64,000 nucleotides of DNA from Actinomycetota bacterium (GCA_014360645.1 JACIXD010000004.1:221663-285662); one strand, 5' to 3'. Shown: positions 27,898 through 37,451, counted from the stretch's first letter. Notes: generated by a model not told the origin, from the sequence alone. Program-made: numbers and translations.

Positions 27898-29361
27898 ATG
27901 GCGGAGAGTCGAGCCCGCCCCTTCCGCTCCCTGCGCGGGCGTTTTCTCTTCTATTTCCTCATCCTGGGCGTCTTGAGCCTACTGCTCTTCGGCGCTCTCT
28001 TCGCCTACCTGGCCTGGAGGGAGCGCGGCCGCGAGGAGCAGGCCGCCCGGGACGTACTGGTGGAACAGGCGAGGGAGATGGGGCGCGACATGGCAATGCT
28101 CTTCGCCCTGGGAGAGCGCCTGCCAGGCTCCGCCCTGGCCGATACCCAGAGGGTCACCCAGCTCCTGCGCCTGGAGGGAAAGCTCATCAAGGCGGTGAGC
28201 GTGATCGTGGACCGCGGTGGCGAGGTGGTGGCCCCCCGCCCCATACCGGCGCGCACTCCGCGCTCCTTCGACCCCGAACTGCTGGCGGAGAACGAGGTGA
28301 TCGCCCGCCAGGGTTCATTCGGGATCCTGGGCGAGGTCTACCTGGTGTCCGTGCCCCTGAACATACCCAGCCATCCCGAGTACCACAACCTGCTGGTGGC
28401 CAAGCGCCCCCAGGACCTGGTGACGGTGTCCGGCGCGGAGATAACTCGCTACCTAGTCATCGCCGGCGGAGCCGCCCTGCTGCTCTCCATCATCATGGCC
28501 CTGTACCTGAGTTCTTATGTGCTGCGGCCCCTGCGCAACCTCACCCACGCGGCCTGGGAGCTGGCCCACGGGAAGCTGGAGCGGAGGGTGGAGGCGTCGG
28601 GGCAGGACGAGATCGCCGAGCTCTCGCGCTATTTCAACTACATGGCGGACCGCATCCAGACCAGCGCGCGGCTGCAGAAGGAATTCGTGGCCAACGTCTC
28701 CCACGAGATCAGGACCCCCCTCACCTCCATCGAGGGGTTCTCCCAGGCCCTCCTGGAGGACATGGTGGAAAGCGACGAGGATAGGCGGCGTTACCTGGGC
28801 ATCATCGCCGAGGAGAGCCGGCGCTTGAAACGGGTATTGGAGCAGCTCCTCGCCCTCTCCCGCATAGATGCCGGCGCCTGGACGCTGCAACCCTCTCCCC
28901 TGCCCCTGGGGCCCTTCCTCCGCGAGTTGGTCGAGAAGGTCATGCCCAAGGCAAGGGACAGGGGGTTGGAGCTCAAGCTGGCCGCGGGCGATGACCTGCC
29001 GACGCTGGAGACCGACCGCGACGCCCTGGAACAGGTGCTGCACAACCTCCTGGATAATGCCGTCAAGTTCACGCCCGAGGGGGGCGAGGTGATCCTTTCC
29101 GCCGACCCCCTGCCCCTGGGCGGGGCACGCATCCAGGTCAGGGACACCGGGCAGGGCATCCCTCCCGAGGAGCAGGAGCGCGTCTTCGACCGTTTCGTGC
29201 GCGTGGAGCGCTCGCGCTCCCAGCGACACGGAGGATCGGGGCTGGGCCTCTCGGTGTGCCGGGATCTCGTCCGCCTGCTGGGCGGCAGCATCTCCCTTTG
29301 GAGCCAGCCCGGCAGGGGTACCGTCTTCACGGTGGAGCTGCCGCCGGAGATCAACCGGTGA
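27898..29361 (+). CDS. Membrane sensor histidine kinase
   Basis: A 487-residue kinase. TM1 is at about residues 14-39 and TM2 at about 183-205, enclosing an extracytoplasmic sensor of roughly 140 residues. The HAMP region follows (YVLRPLRNLTHAAWELAHG). The dimerisation domain has the phospho-accepting His in NVSHEIRTPLTSIEGF (about residue 269). The ATPase domain has the N box NLLDNAVKFTP, DTGQGIPPE (G1), the F box (FDRFVRV) and GGSGLGLSV (G2). It is the last gene of the regulator-regulator-kinase operon. The signal is unknown; no known ligand-binding fold is evident in the sensor. Confidence 0.93.
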   Translation: MAESRARPFRSLRGRFLFYFLILGVLSLLLFGALFAYLAWRERGREEQAARDVLVEQAREMGRDMAMLFALGERLPGSALADTQRVTQLLRLEGKLIKAVSVIVDRGGEVVAPRPIPARTPRSFDPELLAENEVIARQGSFGILGEVYLVSVPLNIPSHPEYHNLLVAKRPQDLVTVSGAEITRYLVIAGGAALLLSIIMALYLSSYVLRPLRNLTHAAWELAHGKLERRVEASGQDEIAELSRYFNYMADRIQTSARLQKEFVANVSHEIRTPLTSIEGFSQALLEDMVESDEDRRRYLGIIAEESRRLKRVLEQLLALSRIDAGAWTLQPSPLPLGPFLRELVEKVMPKARDRGLELKLAAGDDLPTLETDRDALEQVLHNLLDNAVKFTPEGGEVILSADPLPLGGARIQVRDTGQGIPPEEQERVFDRFVRVERSRSQRHGGSGLGLSVCRDLVRLLGGSISLWSQPGRGTVFTVELPPEINR

Positions 29362-29643
29362 GGACCAGGTCTTGCGTCTTGTATAATTTACCATGCTCTT
29401 CCATGCAGCGACTCCCGGGAGGAGCGGGGGTCAAAGTTAAGTTGTCGCCGGGACCGCTGCGCGCTGCGCCTGAGCAAGGGCCTCGATGACCCACTTTCGT
29501 CCTCCGCGTCCCTCCCTGGGGGGACGCTCGAGGTGGCTGGGACCCCGAAGACGGATCATCGCCGGGACCGCGACGCGATGGTATAAACGGGTGAGGGATT
29601 CAAGAACAAGGGCCTGGCCCCGTTTTTTAGGCGAGGAGAGAAC

Positions 29644-30465
29644 ATGCCCGAGCTTCCCGAGGTAGAGATCATCCGCCGGCAACTGGAAAGAGAGCTGGCG
29701 GGCGGGCGCATAACGGGCTGCGAGGTGTCGCTGCCGCGGCTGATCACCTATCCTACCCCCCTGGGTTACCGCCGGGGGCTTAGGGGGAGGCACGTGCTGG
29801 CCGTGAGGCGACGGGGAAAATACCTGCTCCTGGAGCTGGAGGGCGGCCGGGAGCTGGTGATCCACCTGGGGATGACCGGCTCGCTGCTCTTCTCCCGCCC
29901 GCACGAGGAGCGTCCCCGCCACACCCACCTCGTCTTCCACCTCGAGGACGGCAGGGACCTCCTCTACGTCGATCCCCGCACTTTCGGCGAGACCGCACTG
30001 CTGCGAAAAGGGGACCGCCGGCCGCTGCGCGGGCTGCACAACCTGGGCCCCGAGCCCCTCGCGGAGGACTTCGACTGTACCTCCCTCTCCTCCGCCCTGC
30101 GCGGAAGGTGCCGCGTCAAGTCGGCGCTCATGGACCAGTCCCGCATCGCGGGCATCGGTAACATCTACGCCGACGAGGCGCTGCACCGCGCCGGCATAAG
30201 CCCCCTGCGCCGGGCTTGCGACCTCACGCCCGGGGAGACCGCGCGCCTGCACGCGGCCCTGCGGGAGGTGCTCGCGGAAGCCATCGCGCGGGGAGGCTCT
30301 TCGGTGAGCGATTACGTGGACCTGCGCGGCGAGCGCGGCTCTTTCCAGGAGGCCCACCGCGTCTACCGACGCGCCGGGGAGTCCTGTCCACGCTGCGGAG
30401 CCCCCATCCGCCGCGAGGTCATCGCCGGACGCGGCTCCTACTTCTGCCCCGCCTGCCAGGAGTAG
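29644..30465 (+). CDS. mutM: Formamidopyrimidine-DNA glycosylase
   Basis: A 273-residue base-excision repair enzyme that removes 8-oxoguanine and formamidopyrimidines and nicks the abasic site. The catalytic N-terminus PELPEVE (Pro after Met removal), the conserved Lys in RRGKYLLLEL, the helix-two-turn-helix region with GIGNIYADEALHRAGISP and the C-terminal zinc finger (CPRCG ... YFCPACQ) are all intact. The length is normal. The SD cgaggag is 6 nt before the ATG. It is preceded by 282 bp of spacer after the kinase operon and followed by a strong terminator. Confidence 0.96.
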   Translation: MPELPEVEIIRRQLERELAGGRITGCEVSLPRLITYPTPLGYRRGLRGRHVLAVRRRGKYLLLELEGGRELVIHLGMTGSLLFSRPHEERPRHTHLVFHLEDGRDLLYVDPRTFGETALLRKGDRRPLRGLHNLGPEPLAEDFDCTSLSSALRGRCRVKSALMDQSRIAGIGNIYADEALHRAGISPLRRACDLTPGETARLHAALREVLAEAIARGGSSVSDYVDLRGERGSFQEAHRVYRRAGESCPRCGAPIRREVIAGRGSYFCPACQE

Positions 30466-30643
30466 TGATCGGCGGGGGAGACGGGGTCCCCGCGTCCCCT
30501 ATACCCCGCCCGAGATTGCGCGGGCCGCGGACGCCCCCTGCGGCAAGCGCCGGCGGTGCCCTCCTTCCCGGACCTCCTCCCCACCGCCAAGATGACGCGG
30601 GCTTCCTGCGAAAAGCCTCGGTGCCCCGGATCCCGCCCAAGTG

Positions 30644-30674
30644 AAAGGGGCCGGGCGCCGTGCCCGGCCCCTTT
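30644..30674. terminator. Bidirectional terminator between mutM and the caspase-like gene
   Basis: A perfect 13-bp stem: 30644-30656 (aaaggggccgggc) with 30662-30674 (gcccggccccttt) around a 5-nt loop. The A and T ends give it a T tract in both directions. It lies between two convergent genes. Confidence 0.85.
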
Positions 30675-30686
30675 GTATGGTAATTA

Positions 30687-32948
30687 TTACCAGGTACCGT
30701 ACCCGATGGAGCAGGAGCCTCCCGCCTTGCGCGAGCCGTCCTGGGGATCGGTGTATACGAAGTACATGGCCCGCTCCACCACCACCCCGGAGGAGCAGGC
30801 GGCATTCACCCCCGCCGCCTCCATGGGACAGGCCTCCACGCGGACGGAGACGTCCGTCGCCTCCAGGCCCGGCACGTCGTCCACCTTAACCGTCATGCGA
30901 TAGTTGGGCGGGCAGTCGCGCTCCTCCACCATGGGCTCCCCGCTGGGGGTCATGTAGGTTAGTTCTATCTTCTGCCAGAAGTCGTAGGGGTTCATGATGA
31001 GTACGAAGGTGTCGAATCCCCCGCCGGTGTAGCCCTCGGCCAGGAACCACTTGGGACGGGTCTCCGGCGCGCCGATGGAGGTGGCCCCATCGCTTGACGC
31101 GCCGTATCTGAAATAGACGGAGCGCTCGGCCACGATCCCCGCGGGCACCTTCTCCATCGTGAGATCGACGTCTCCGGCGATACCGTCGAAGATCCGCGGC
31201 ACCTGGGACTCGCCTTTCTTCGCGTTCACAAGGCCGGTCACCCTGTCCTTCAGGTAGGCATGGGCTTCCTCGGCGCTTACCCGGTTGTTGCCGTTGGTGT
31301 CCGCGGCCTTCTTCCCCAGCGCCTCCACGAAGTAATACGCCCAGGCGCCGTTGCCGTAGTCGCCGCTCGCGGCGGTGAAGTCGGCCTCGGGGAACTCGTA
31401 CGACCTCTCGCCCCTGTCGCAGGAAGCCAGGAGCACCCTCCCTGGAGCGGCCAGTTCCTCAGCGATGCCCCCGCTGTTGTCGCAGCTGAAGAGGCCCACC
31501 AGTTTCTGGGTCGGCCAGTCGGAGAAGTAGCCCTCCAGCTCGTCCACGGAGACCCTGCCGTCATAGAGGTCCAGATAATCGCCGGAGGCGTCGGTCGAGC
31601 TGCGGCCCCCGAAGAAGAAGACCACGATGTCGTCGGCGTCGGTGTTGTCGGCCAGCCACTCCATCTTGTGCCGGAAGTTATCCACGCAGGCGTTGTCCCC
31701 TTGGTAATAGAAGTACGTGAAACCGCCGTTGTCCGCCAGGCGGTGCTTGATGTCGTACATGTCGTCAATGGCATACTCGAGGTCGGTCCCATCCGGGTAG
31801 TCCTCGATGCCGAAGAGCACCGCGTAGCGCTTGACCTCGCTCTCCTCGCCGGCCGAAGCGAGCTGCACCTGGCGGGTGGCGGTGACCTTGGTGGACACGT
31901 CCGTTCCCTCCAGTCCGGGCACCTCGTCCACGTGGATGGTGTCGCGGGCCCAGGGCTTCACCCCGGCATGGGTCACGCTCACCGGCTCGAAGCCGGGCTT
32001 ATTGGAGTAGAAGGTGTAGGTGATGTCCACCGTGTCCCAGGAGGGGTTCATGGCCATCACCCAGGTGTCGAAATCCCCGCCGGTGTAGCCCTCGGGGAGG
32101 AACCACTCCGGGGAGGTGCCGGTGGTGCCGATGGAGCAGGAGCCGCCCGCCTTGCCGTAATAGTCGAAGTACATAGCCCGCTCGGCGACAAGCGGCCTGT
32201 CGGAGAATATGCAGGTCGCGACGTCGGTGTCGTCGAACCTCACCTGCTTGGGTTCCCCGCCGCCCCCCTCGCCGGTGGCGGGGATGAAGTTCTCCTGTCC
32301 CTCCGTCCACACCAGCTCGTCGAGCTTGATGGTCTTCCTGCGCCCGGCCGGAATACTGGTCTTGAACATGTAATAGCGGCCGTCCTGGGGCTTCAGCAAC
32401 TTGACGTGCACGTTCTCGGCATCCTCCTCGCCGGGGTTCATGAGCAGCACGTAGGTGTCGAACCCGCCCCCGGTGTAGCCCTCGGGGAGGTACCAGCTCC
32501 AGGCGGGGGCGGTCGCGCCTACGGTGGCATGGCCGCCGGCCCTTTTTCCCTGCCCGGCCTCGTAGTTGAAATACATGGCCCGCTCCGCGATGATCCCGTC
32601 GCTCTCGCAGACCACCTCCGCCGCTACCTCCTTCTTCTCCAGCCCGGGGACGGTGTTGAGGAATATAGTGGTCCTGGTCTCCCCATTCAGCGGCACGTCC
32701 AAGGAGATGGGCTCCCCGTCCGGCGTGAAGAACCGGCAGTGGGCTATATCGTCACTCTCGTTGGGGTTCTGGATGAGGATCCAGGTGTCGAAGTCGCCGC
32801 CGGTGTAACCCTCGGCGAAATACCATCCCCTGGCTCCGCAGGCCGCCTTGACCTCCTGCGCGGGCGCCGCCGCCGTGCCCATGGCGCAGAGCAGCCCGCC
32901 GAGGACCAGGGCCAGCAGGACCGTCGCGAACCTCTTTTTCCCGCTCAT
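30687..32948 (-). CDS. Secreted protein: AEGT-type modules with an inserted caspase-like domain
   Basis: A 753-residue exported protein. A signal peptide (residues 1-30, ATVLLALVLGGLLCAMGTAA) leads into modules starting WYFAEGYTGGDFDTW, WYLPEGYTGGGFDTY, WFLPEGYTGGDFDTW and, near the C-terminus, WFLAEGYTGGGFDTF. Between the last two lies a peptidase C14-like domain (VKRYAVLFGIEDYPDG to DTNGNNRVSAEEAHAYL). The nucleophile region is kept (GLFSCDNSGG), but the catalytic His motif, normally SGHG, reads FFFGGRSSTD, so protease activity is doubtful. The domain interrupts the third module, whose last strands (AGIVAERSVYF) appear after it. The ATG at 32948 is 10 nt after AAGGAGG. A surface-exposed role is inferred. 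Confidence 0.87.
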   Translation of the reverse strand: MSGKKRFATVLLALVLGGLLCAMGTAAAPAQEVKAACGARGWYFAEGYTGGDFDTWILIQNPNESDDIAHCRFFTPDGEPISLDVPLNGETRTTIFLNTVPGLEKKEVAAEVVCESDGIIAERAMYFNYEAGQGKRAGGHATVGATAPAWSWYLPEGYTGGGFDTYVLLMNPGEEDAENVHVKLLKPQDGRYYMFKTSIPAGRRKTIKLDELVWTEGQENFIPATGEGGGGEPKQVRFDDTDVATCIFSDRPLVAERAMYFDYYGKAGGSCSIGTTGTSPEWFLPEGYTGGDFDTWVMAMNPSWDTVDITYTFYSNKPGFEPVSVTHAGVKPWARDTIHVDEVPGLEGTDVSTKVTATRQVQLASAGEESEVKRYAVLFGIEDYPDGTDLEYAIDDMYDIKHRLADNGGFTYFYYQGDNACVDNFRHKMEWLADNTDADDIVVFFFGGRSSTDASGDYLDLYDGRVSVDELEGYFSDWPTQKLVGLFSCDNSGGIAEELAAPGRVLLASCDRGERSYEFPEADFTAASGDYGNGAWAYYFVEALGKKAADTNGNNRVSAEEAHAYLKDRVTGLVNAKKGESQVPRIFDGIAGDVDLTMEKVPAGIVAERSVYFRYGASSDGATSIGAPETRPKWFLAEGYTGGGFDTFVLIMNPYDFWQKIELTYMTPSGEPMVEERDCPPNYRMTVKVDDVPGLEATDVSVRVEACPMEAAGVNAACSSGVVVERAMYFVYTDPQDGSRKAGGSCSIGYGTW

Positions 32949-33328
32949 CTCGCAGCTACCTCCTTTTCGTCGCCAGAGACGGGAAGTCTGCCCCCTTCCG
33001 TACCCCGGCTCAAGCTCGCGTTGCCCTTGCCTATCACATCGACGCGCCGAGTACGTCCCTTGAGATGCGGCAAGTTCCGCACTCACGCATATATGAACGG
33101 CGGCTGCGGCGCATCATTACAGATCGAGGAACGAAAAAACCGGCCGGGAAGGGAAGCCGGTATGAGGCGCCGGGGGCCTCCGGGAAAGCCCCGCGCGCGC
33201 CGGCACTGAGGTCCAGGGGCTCGAGAAGCTGGCCTCGGCGGCGGGGCCGGAGGCGGAAACGGGAGACTTTCGCCCCGGGGGTCGCGGCAGGGCGGTCGCG
33301 GCGGCAATCCGCCATCCCGATCCGCCTT
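32949..33328. other. Gene-free stretch
   Basis: 380 bp between the caspase-like gene's SD and the 3' end of the glycosyltransferase gene. No gene, clear hairpin or repeat is seen. Confidence 0.45.
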
Positions 33329-36316
33329 TCAGTCGGGTAAGAAGCCCGGCAGAGGGTCGCCGGCGGCGGGGCGCGGCTCGTGGGCTGGGGCGCCGGGCGG
33401 TTCCACGGGCCTCCGCCGCGTGGTGAATGCGCGCGCCGTGCCTTGCGGCTCCACGCGGACCGACCCCGGACGAACACGGAAGAACAACCCGTCGATGGTC
33501 GCCGATATCAACATGCGTATCCCCGCCACCGCCCCCAGCGAGGAGCTGCCGGAAAGGCGCGGCCTCATCTCCACCGCCGTCTCGCGCACCCTGAGGCCGC
33601 AACCGCACAGCAGGAGCAAGGACCTCACCTCCGGATAACGGCTGGTATCCGCGCTGGCCAACAGGCGCATGGCCTGACGCGAATAGGCGCGGAATCCGGA
33701 TGTGGGATCGGTGAGGGGGATGCCCGTGCGCCGGCGGAGTAGCGCCCTGAGCCAGGAGATGCCCGCGCAGCGGAAAAAGGAGGGCGCATATGACGGCAGC
33801 GTATCCGCCATGAACCTGGACCCCACCACCACGTCCGCCTCTCCGCGCACCAGCGGTTCCAGCAGGTCCTGGATATGACGGGCGGGGTGCTGTCCGTCGG
33901 CATCGAGCCTCACCGCGAAAGAATACCCGTGTTCGAGGGCAAAGGACAGCCCGTGACGCTCCGCCTGGCCGACTCCCTCGTTACGCGGCAGGCGCATGAC
34001 CAGGGCTCCTTCCGCCAGTGCCCCGGCGCCCGTGCCGTCCCGGGAGGCATCGTCCACCACCAGGATCTCCATGCCGGGGCACGTGGAACGGATCTCCCTC
34101 ACCACCCTCTCCACGTTCCCCTCCTCGTCCCGGGCGGGCACCACCGCCAGCGCGGAACCGCCCTTCCCTCCCGCGCCGCCTTCCGGCCGGTCAGAAGGGC
34201 TGTGGGGGGAAGGGTCCTGCCATTTCCGCCCGACCTCCCTCTCCACGTTCCCCTCCTCGTCCCGGGCGGGCACCACCGCCAGCGCGGAACCGCCCTTCCC
34301 TCCCGCGCCGCCTTCCGGCCGGACAGAAGGGCTGTGGGGGGAAGGGTCCTGCCACTTCCGCCCGACCTCCCTCTCCACGTTCCCCTCCTCGTCCCGGGCG
34401 GGCACCACCGCCAGCGCGGAACCGCCCTTCCCTCCCGCGCCGCCTTCCGGCCGGTCAGAAGGGCTGTGGGGGGAAGGGTCCTGCCATTTCCACCTGTTTC
34501 CAACCACGAAGAGGTCGAGCACGATGGCGGCCACCGCGGCCAGGACCAGCGCATACGCCGCCCAGAGAGGAAGCGCCGAGGCGGCGGCGGAGACGCCCTC
34601 CTCAACCTCGCCGTCTCGTACGAGGAGCAGGTAGCCGCCAACCCTTTCCGCCGCCGACCAGCCCTCACGCGCCGGGAAAGCGTCCGTTTTGCCGCCGGCT
34701 CCCGCTCCCGCTCCTCCCCCACCGGCAGGAGGCACAGCCTGCGGGCCGGCGTTCACCACCGCCAGGGTCGCCACTTCCCACGGATCCCCCCTGCGCTCCG
34801 GCTGCACCTCGTGGAACATGCCCTGGGTGACGCACCTTCCGGTCAGGGCGTAGATGAGATCGCCCAGCCTGCCCTCGGCCACGTAAACGGTGTCCCCCGG
34901 ATCGCTGCGGGCCTCGACGGCGCGCATGAGTTCCATGTTCTCCTTACCGAACGCCTCTCTGGAGCCGGGGAGCCCGGCTGGAACCGGCTCCTCCAGCCTC
35001 AAGAGCACCGTGAGTACGGTGGGCTGGAGCCTCAGGGCAGTCGAGCCTCTCGCCGGCTCTCGCAGGCGCAAGAGGCGCTGTTGCCGCGCTCCGGCCACGC
35101 CGCCCGTCCCGCCTGCCCTGTAGTCTCCACCCGGCAGCGGGGGCGCCCCCTCCCGTAAGTCCGGGTTGCCCCCTCCACCCGGCATGCCCCCCGTACCTCC
35201 TGCCGGCCCACCGCCCAGGTACCCCGCGGCACCGGGCGGCAAGCCCGTCGCACGCGGTCCGCCTTCGGACGCCAGTACGGGGTAGACGAAGAAAACCGCC
35301 ACCGCTATGAGGGCCATGGTCGCGGCGGCCAGCATCCCCGCCGAGGCGCTCGCGCGTTCGCCGCGGGACAGGCGCTCGCGCAAAAGCCCGTGCACGCGGT
35401 CCAGGGCCACGCCCCCCAGCATAGCCAGGGGCAGGAAGACATGTCCCTCCCAGAAACGGTGGGAATAGAAGAACGCAATGGGCACCATGGAGATGAGATA
35501 CGCGGGGAGCAGGTAATACTGCATGCGACGCAGGTAGCATACCACCACGCCGGCGGCCGCCAGACCCCAGAGGAGGATGTGCAGCGCGAAGCCTCCGCCC
35601 ATCCCGGGCTCCGACACCGAGAAACTCCCCAGGTTGGATGCCACTACCACCCCCCAAGGCAGGTAGAGGAAGTGGGCGGCGGCCAGTATGACCGCGGTCC
35701 TCTTCCAGAGCTCGCGGCGGTGGAGCATATAAACGGCCAGCGCCAGCGCCGCCAGGTGACCCAGCACGAGGTGCGCGTAGAGGCACATGGCCAGGAGCAG
35801 GGAGGCGGCGAGCTTGCGGTCCTTCTCCAGGGCCAGGAACACCAGGGGGGTCAAGGCGAGCACCACGGAGGCGGCGATGGTGATGCCGGCCTGGTAAAAA
35901 AAGGCATAAGGAACCGCCAGGAGGACGAGGGAATAAAAGGCGGCCCGCGGCCCGAACAGCTTGCGCACCGCCCACCACATGGAGATGAGGACAAGGGGGA
36001 ACATGACCACGCAGACCATGGTGGCCACCGTCTCGGGAGAGAGGCCCGCGTCCTCCAGCAGGGACATGCCCACGTGCAGGAAGGGCGGATAGATGTGCGG
36101 GCGACCCGAGGGAGCGGAGTCCCAGAAGTCCCAGGTCACCACGCCTCCCGCCTCGCGGAACGCGCGTGTCACCGCCATGTGATAGGGGATATCGAGGTAT
36201 ACGGGATACATGGACAGGTTCGCGAGGATGAGGACCAGGCACAGGAGCAGGAACAGGCCCGCCAGGAGGTCGAAGGGATCTCTCCCCCTCCACCAGGACA
36301 GGATGCCCGCCTTCAT
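33329..36316 (-). CDS. Fused multispan membrane protein and GT2 glycosyltransferase
   Basis: A 995-residue protein. Residues 1-350 have about nine membrane spans with an early YLDIPYHMAVTRAF loop, as in polytopic (GT-C or 6-pyruvoyl-synthase-related) membrane proteins. A Gly/Pro-rich segment (GAAGYLGGGPAGGTGGMPGG) and an extracytoplasmic part follow, then one more span (ALPLWAAYALVLAAVAAIVL). The C-terminal 280 residues are a dolichyl-phosphate-mannose-synthase-like GT2 domain: VVPARDEEGNVE, ILVVDDASRDGT, RLDADGQHP, DPTSGFRAY. The GT2 start lies in a tandem of three 44-residue repeats, so VVPARDEEGNVE appears three times. The product is unknown; envelope glycan or lipid glycosylation is likely. 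Confidence 0.83.
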   Translation of the reverse strand: MKAGILSWWRGRDPFDLLAGLFLLLCLVLILANLSMYPVYLDIPYHMAVTRAFREAGGVVTWDFWDSAPSGRPHIYPPFLHVGMSLLEDAGLSPETVATMVCVVMFPLVLISMWWAVRKLFGPRAAFYSLVLLAVPYAFFYQAGITIAASVVLALTPLVFLALEKDRKLAASLLLAMCLYAHLVLGHLAALALAVYMLHRRELWKRTAVILAAAHFLYLPWGVVVASNLGSFSVSEPGMGGGFALHILLWGLAAAGVVVCYLRRMQYYLLPAYLISMVPIAFFYSHRFWEGHVFLPLAMLGGVALDRVHGLLRERLSRGERASASAGMLAAATMALIAVAVFFVYPVLASEGGPRATGLPPGAAGYLGGGPAGGTGGMPGGGGNPDLREGAPPLPGGDYRAGGTGGVAGARQQRLLRLREPARGSTALRLQPTVLTVLLRLEEPVPAGLPGSREAFGKENMELMRAVEARSDPGDTVYVAEGRLGDLIYALTGRCVTQGMFHEVQPERRGDPWEVATLAVVNAGPQAVPPAGGGGAGAGAGGKTDAFPAREGWSAAERVGGYLLLVRDGEVEEGVSAAASALPLWAAYALVLAAVAAIVLDLFVVGNRWKWQDPSPHSPSDRPEGGAGGKGGSALAVVPARDEEGNVEREVGRKWQDPSPHSPSVRPEGGAGGKGGSALAVVPARDEEGNVEREVGRKWQDPSPHSPSDRPEGGAGGKGGSALAVVPARDEEGNVERVVREIRSTCPGMEILVVDDASRDGTGAGALAEGALVMRLPRNEGVGQAERHGLSFALEHGYSFAVRLDADGQHPARHIQDLLEPLVRGEADVVVGSRFMADTLPSYAPSFFRCAGISWLRALLRRRTGIPLTDPTSGFRAYSRQAMRLLASADTSRYPEVRSLLLLCGCGLRVRETAVEMRPRLSGSSSLGAVAGIRMLISATIDGLFFRVRPGSVRVEPQGTARAFTTRRRPVEPPGAPAHEPRPAAGDPLPGFLPD
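34105..34491. repeat. 132-bp tandem repeat, three in-frame copies inside the glycosyltransferase gene
   Basis: Units begin at 34105, 34237 and 34369 (period 132, 44 codons) and differ at only a few bases. Each encodes KWQDPSPHSPS(D/V)RPEGG, GAGGKGGSALAVV and PARDEEGNVER. Two complete extra copies of the linker plus the first GT2 motif are therefore present without breaking the frame. Confidence 0.95.
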
Positions 36317-36500
36317 CTTCGCGCCCTTTCCTTGTATGCCGGGTCACCGGGGGGAGGGCCTCCCGGGGGGGACCGGAGGACCTTCCCCCTCCCCGGTGCC
36401 GGCGGTTCGAAGCGTGGAATACCCTTCCTCTTTCCCGTCCTTTACCGCATGTATCCCCGCATATCGCCTCTCGTGAGGACGGCAGGCGGCCGAGAGGGCC

Positions 36501-37037
36501 TTATCCGGACCCCAGCGCGTCGCTCACCGTACGCTTCAGCTCCTCGATCTTCACCAGCGCCTGGTCGATCTTCTCCACCGCTCCCCGGGTATCGCCGGCA
36601 TCCCATGCCTCCCAGGCCGCCTTGAGATCAGCCCTTATGGCCTCCCTCGCGACCCTGGTGGTCTCCGCGACCAGCTTCAGCGGGGCCATCTTCTCGCGCA
36701 GTCCCTTCGCCAGCTCGCGCCTTTTGGCGATGCCTTCCCGCCAGCTCTCCTGCTCTCCCATCCAGGCGGAACGGTTTTCGCGCACGTATTCCCGGATGCT
36801 CTTCGTCAGGGGCGCAAGGGTTTTCCTTAGCTCCCTCATCGCCTCCTTGAGCTGGCCCAGCTTTTCCTTCAACTCCGGCGGCACCTCTTCTCCTTGCTCC
36901 TCATCGAGATGCTCCTCCTGATTCCCTTCCGGCTTCTCCTCCTGCGCCAGCACGGAGCCGGGGACGGAGAGGAAGAGCGCCGCCGCCAGCGCCGCCGCCA
37001 GCGAACTCAGGATTACGCTCACGGACCTGCTCTTCAT
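36501..37037 (-). CDS. Secreted charged helical protein
   Basis: A 178-residue exported protein with no recognised family. A signal peptide (VILSSLAAALAAALFLSVPG) ends near VLA-QEE. An acidic spacer (KPEGNQEEHLDEEQGEEVPP) and long amphipathic helices rich in Lys, Glu and Arg follow, likely coiled coil (residues about 60-178). No Cys. The second ATG (37037) is 8 nt from AGGAGG and is preferred over 37043. The gene is alone downstream of a 468-bp spacer. An envelope-associated structural or chaperone-like role is only a guess. Confidence 0.72.
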   Translation of the reverse strand: MKSRSVSVILSSLAAALAAALFLSVPGSVLAQEEKPEGNQEEHLDEEQGEEVPPELKEKLGQLKEAMRELRKTLAPLTKSIREYVRENRSAWMGEQESWREGIAKRRELAKGLREKMAPLKLVAETTRVAREAIRADLKAAWEAWDAGDTRGAVEKIDQALVKIEELKRTVSDALGSG

Positions 37038-37146
37038 GGTCATCACCTCCTTTTGCTTCCATAATCGTGGGTGATCTTTATGCCGGCTTAAAGAATCTGT
37101 AAAGAATCCGTTAAAAAGATCCGCCACCCGCCAAAACCCATACCCG

Positions 37147-37451
37147 GAGCGAGACCGTTACCCGGCGGCCCGGGCCGGTCATCTCTTCCGGAGGGGAAAA
37201 CGCACGGGCATAGGAGACGGGCCATACGCCGCCCCCTTGGCGGGTGTCGCCTGAATCCCACCCCCCTGCCCGGAAGGGGTTGCCGGCGAGGCCGCATGGC
37301 GCGCGGAGGAGAGCGCCGGGCGCTTCCGCGCAAGGCCCTGCCCGGGAACGACCGGGTCGGTACGAGCGAGGCCGCGCCTGAGGCGGCCTCGTCTCCCGAG
37401 CAAGCTCTCATGCGCGCCGAGCGAGACCGTTACCCGGCGGCCCGGGCCGGT
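37147..37451. repeat. 33-bp direct repeat in the spacer upstream of the helical protein gene
   Basis: Positions 37147-37179 and 37419-37451 are identical and contain gagcgagaccgttacccggc and a ggcccgggcc palindrome. The second copy is followed at once by tagaatg, a -10-like hexamer. The 37038-37505 spacer otherwise shows no gene. Confidence 0.82.

Noticed and set aside
29390..29450. Possible third copy of the ggggtcag-type repeat (gggggtcaaagttaag)
   Set aside because: The match is short and lacks the second end, so it is not claimed.
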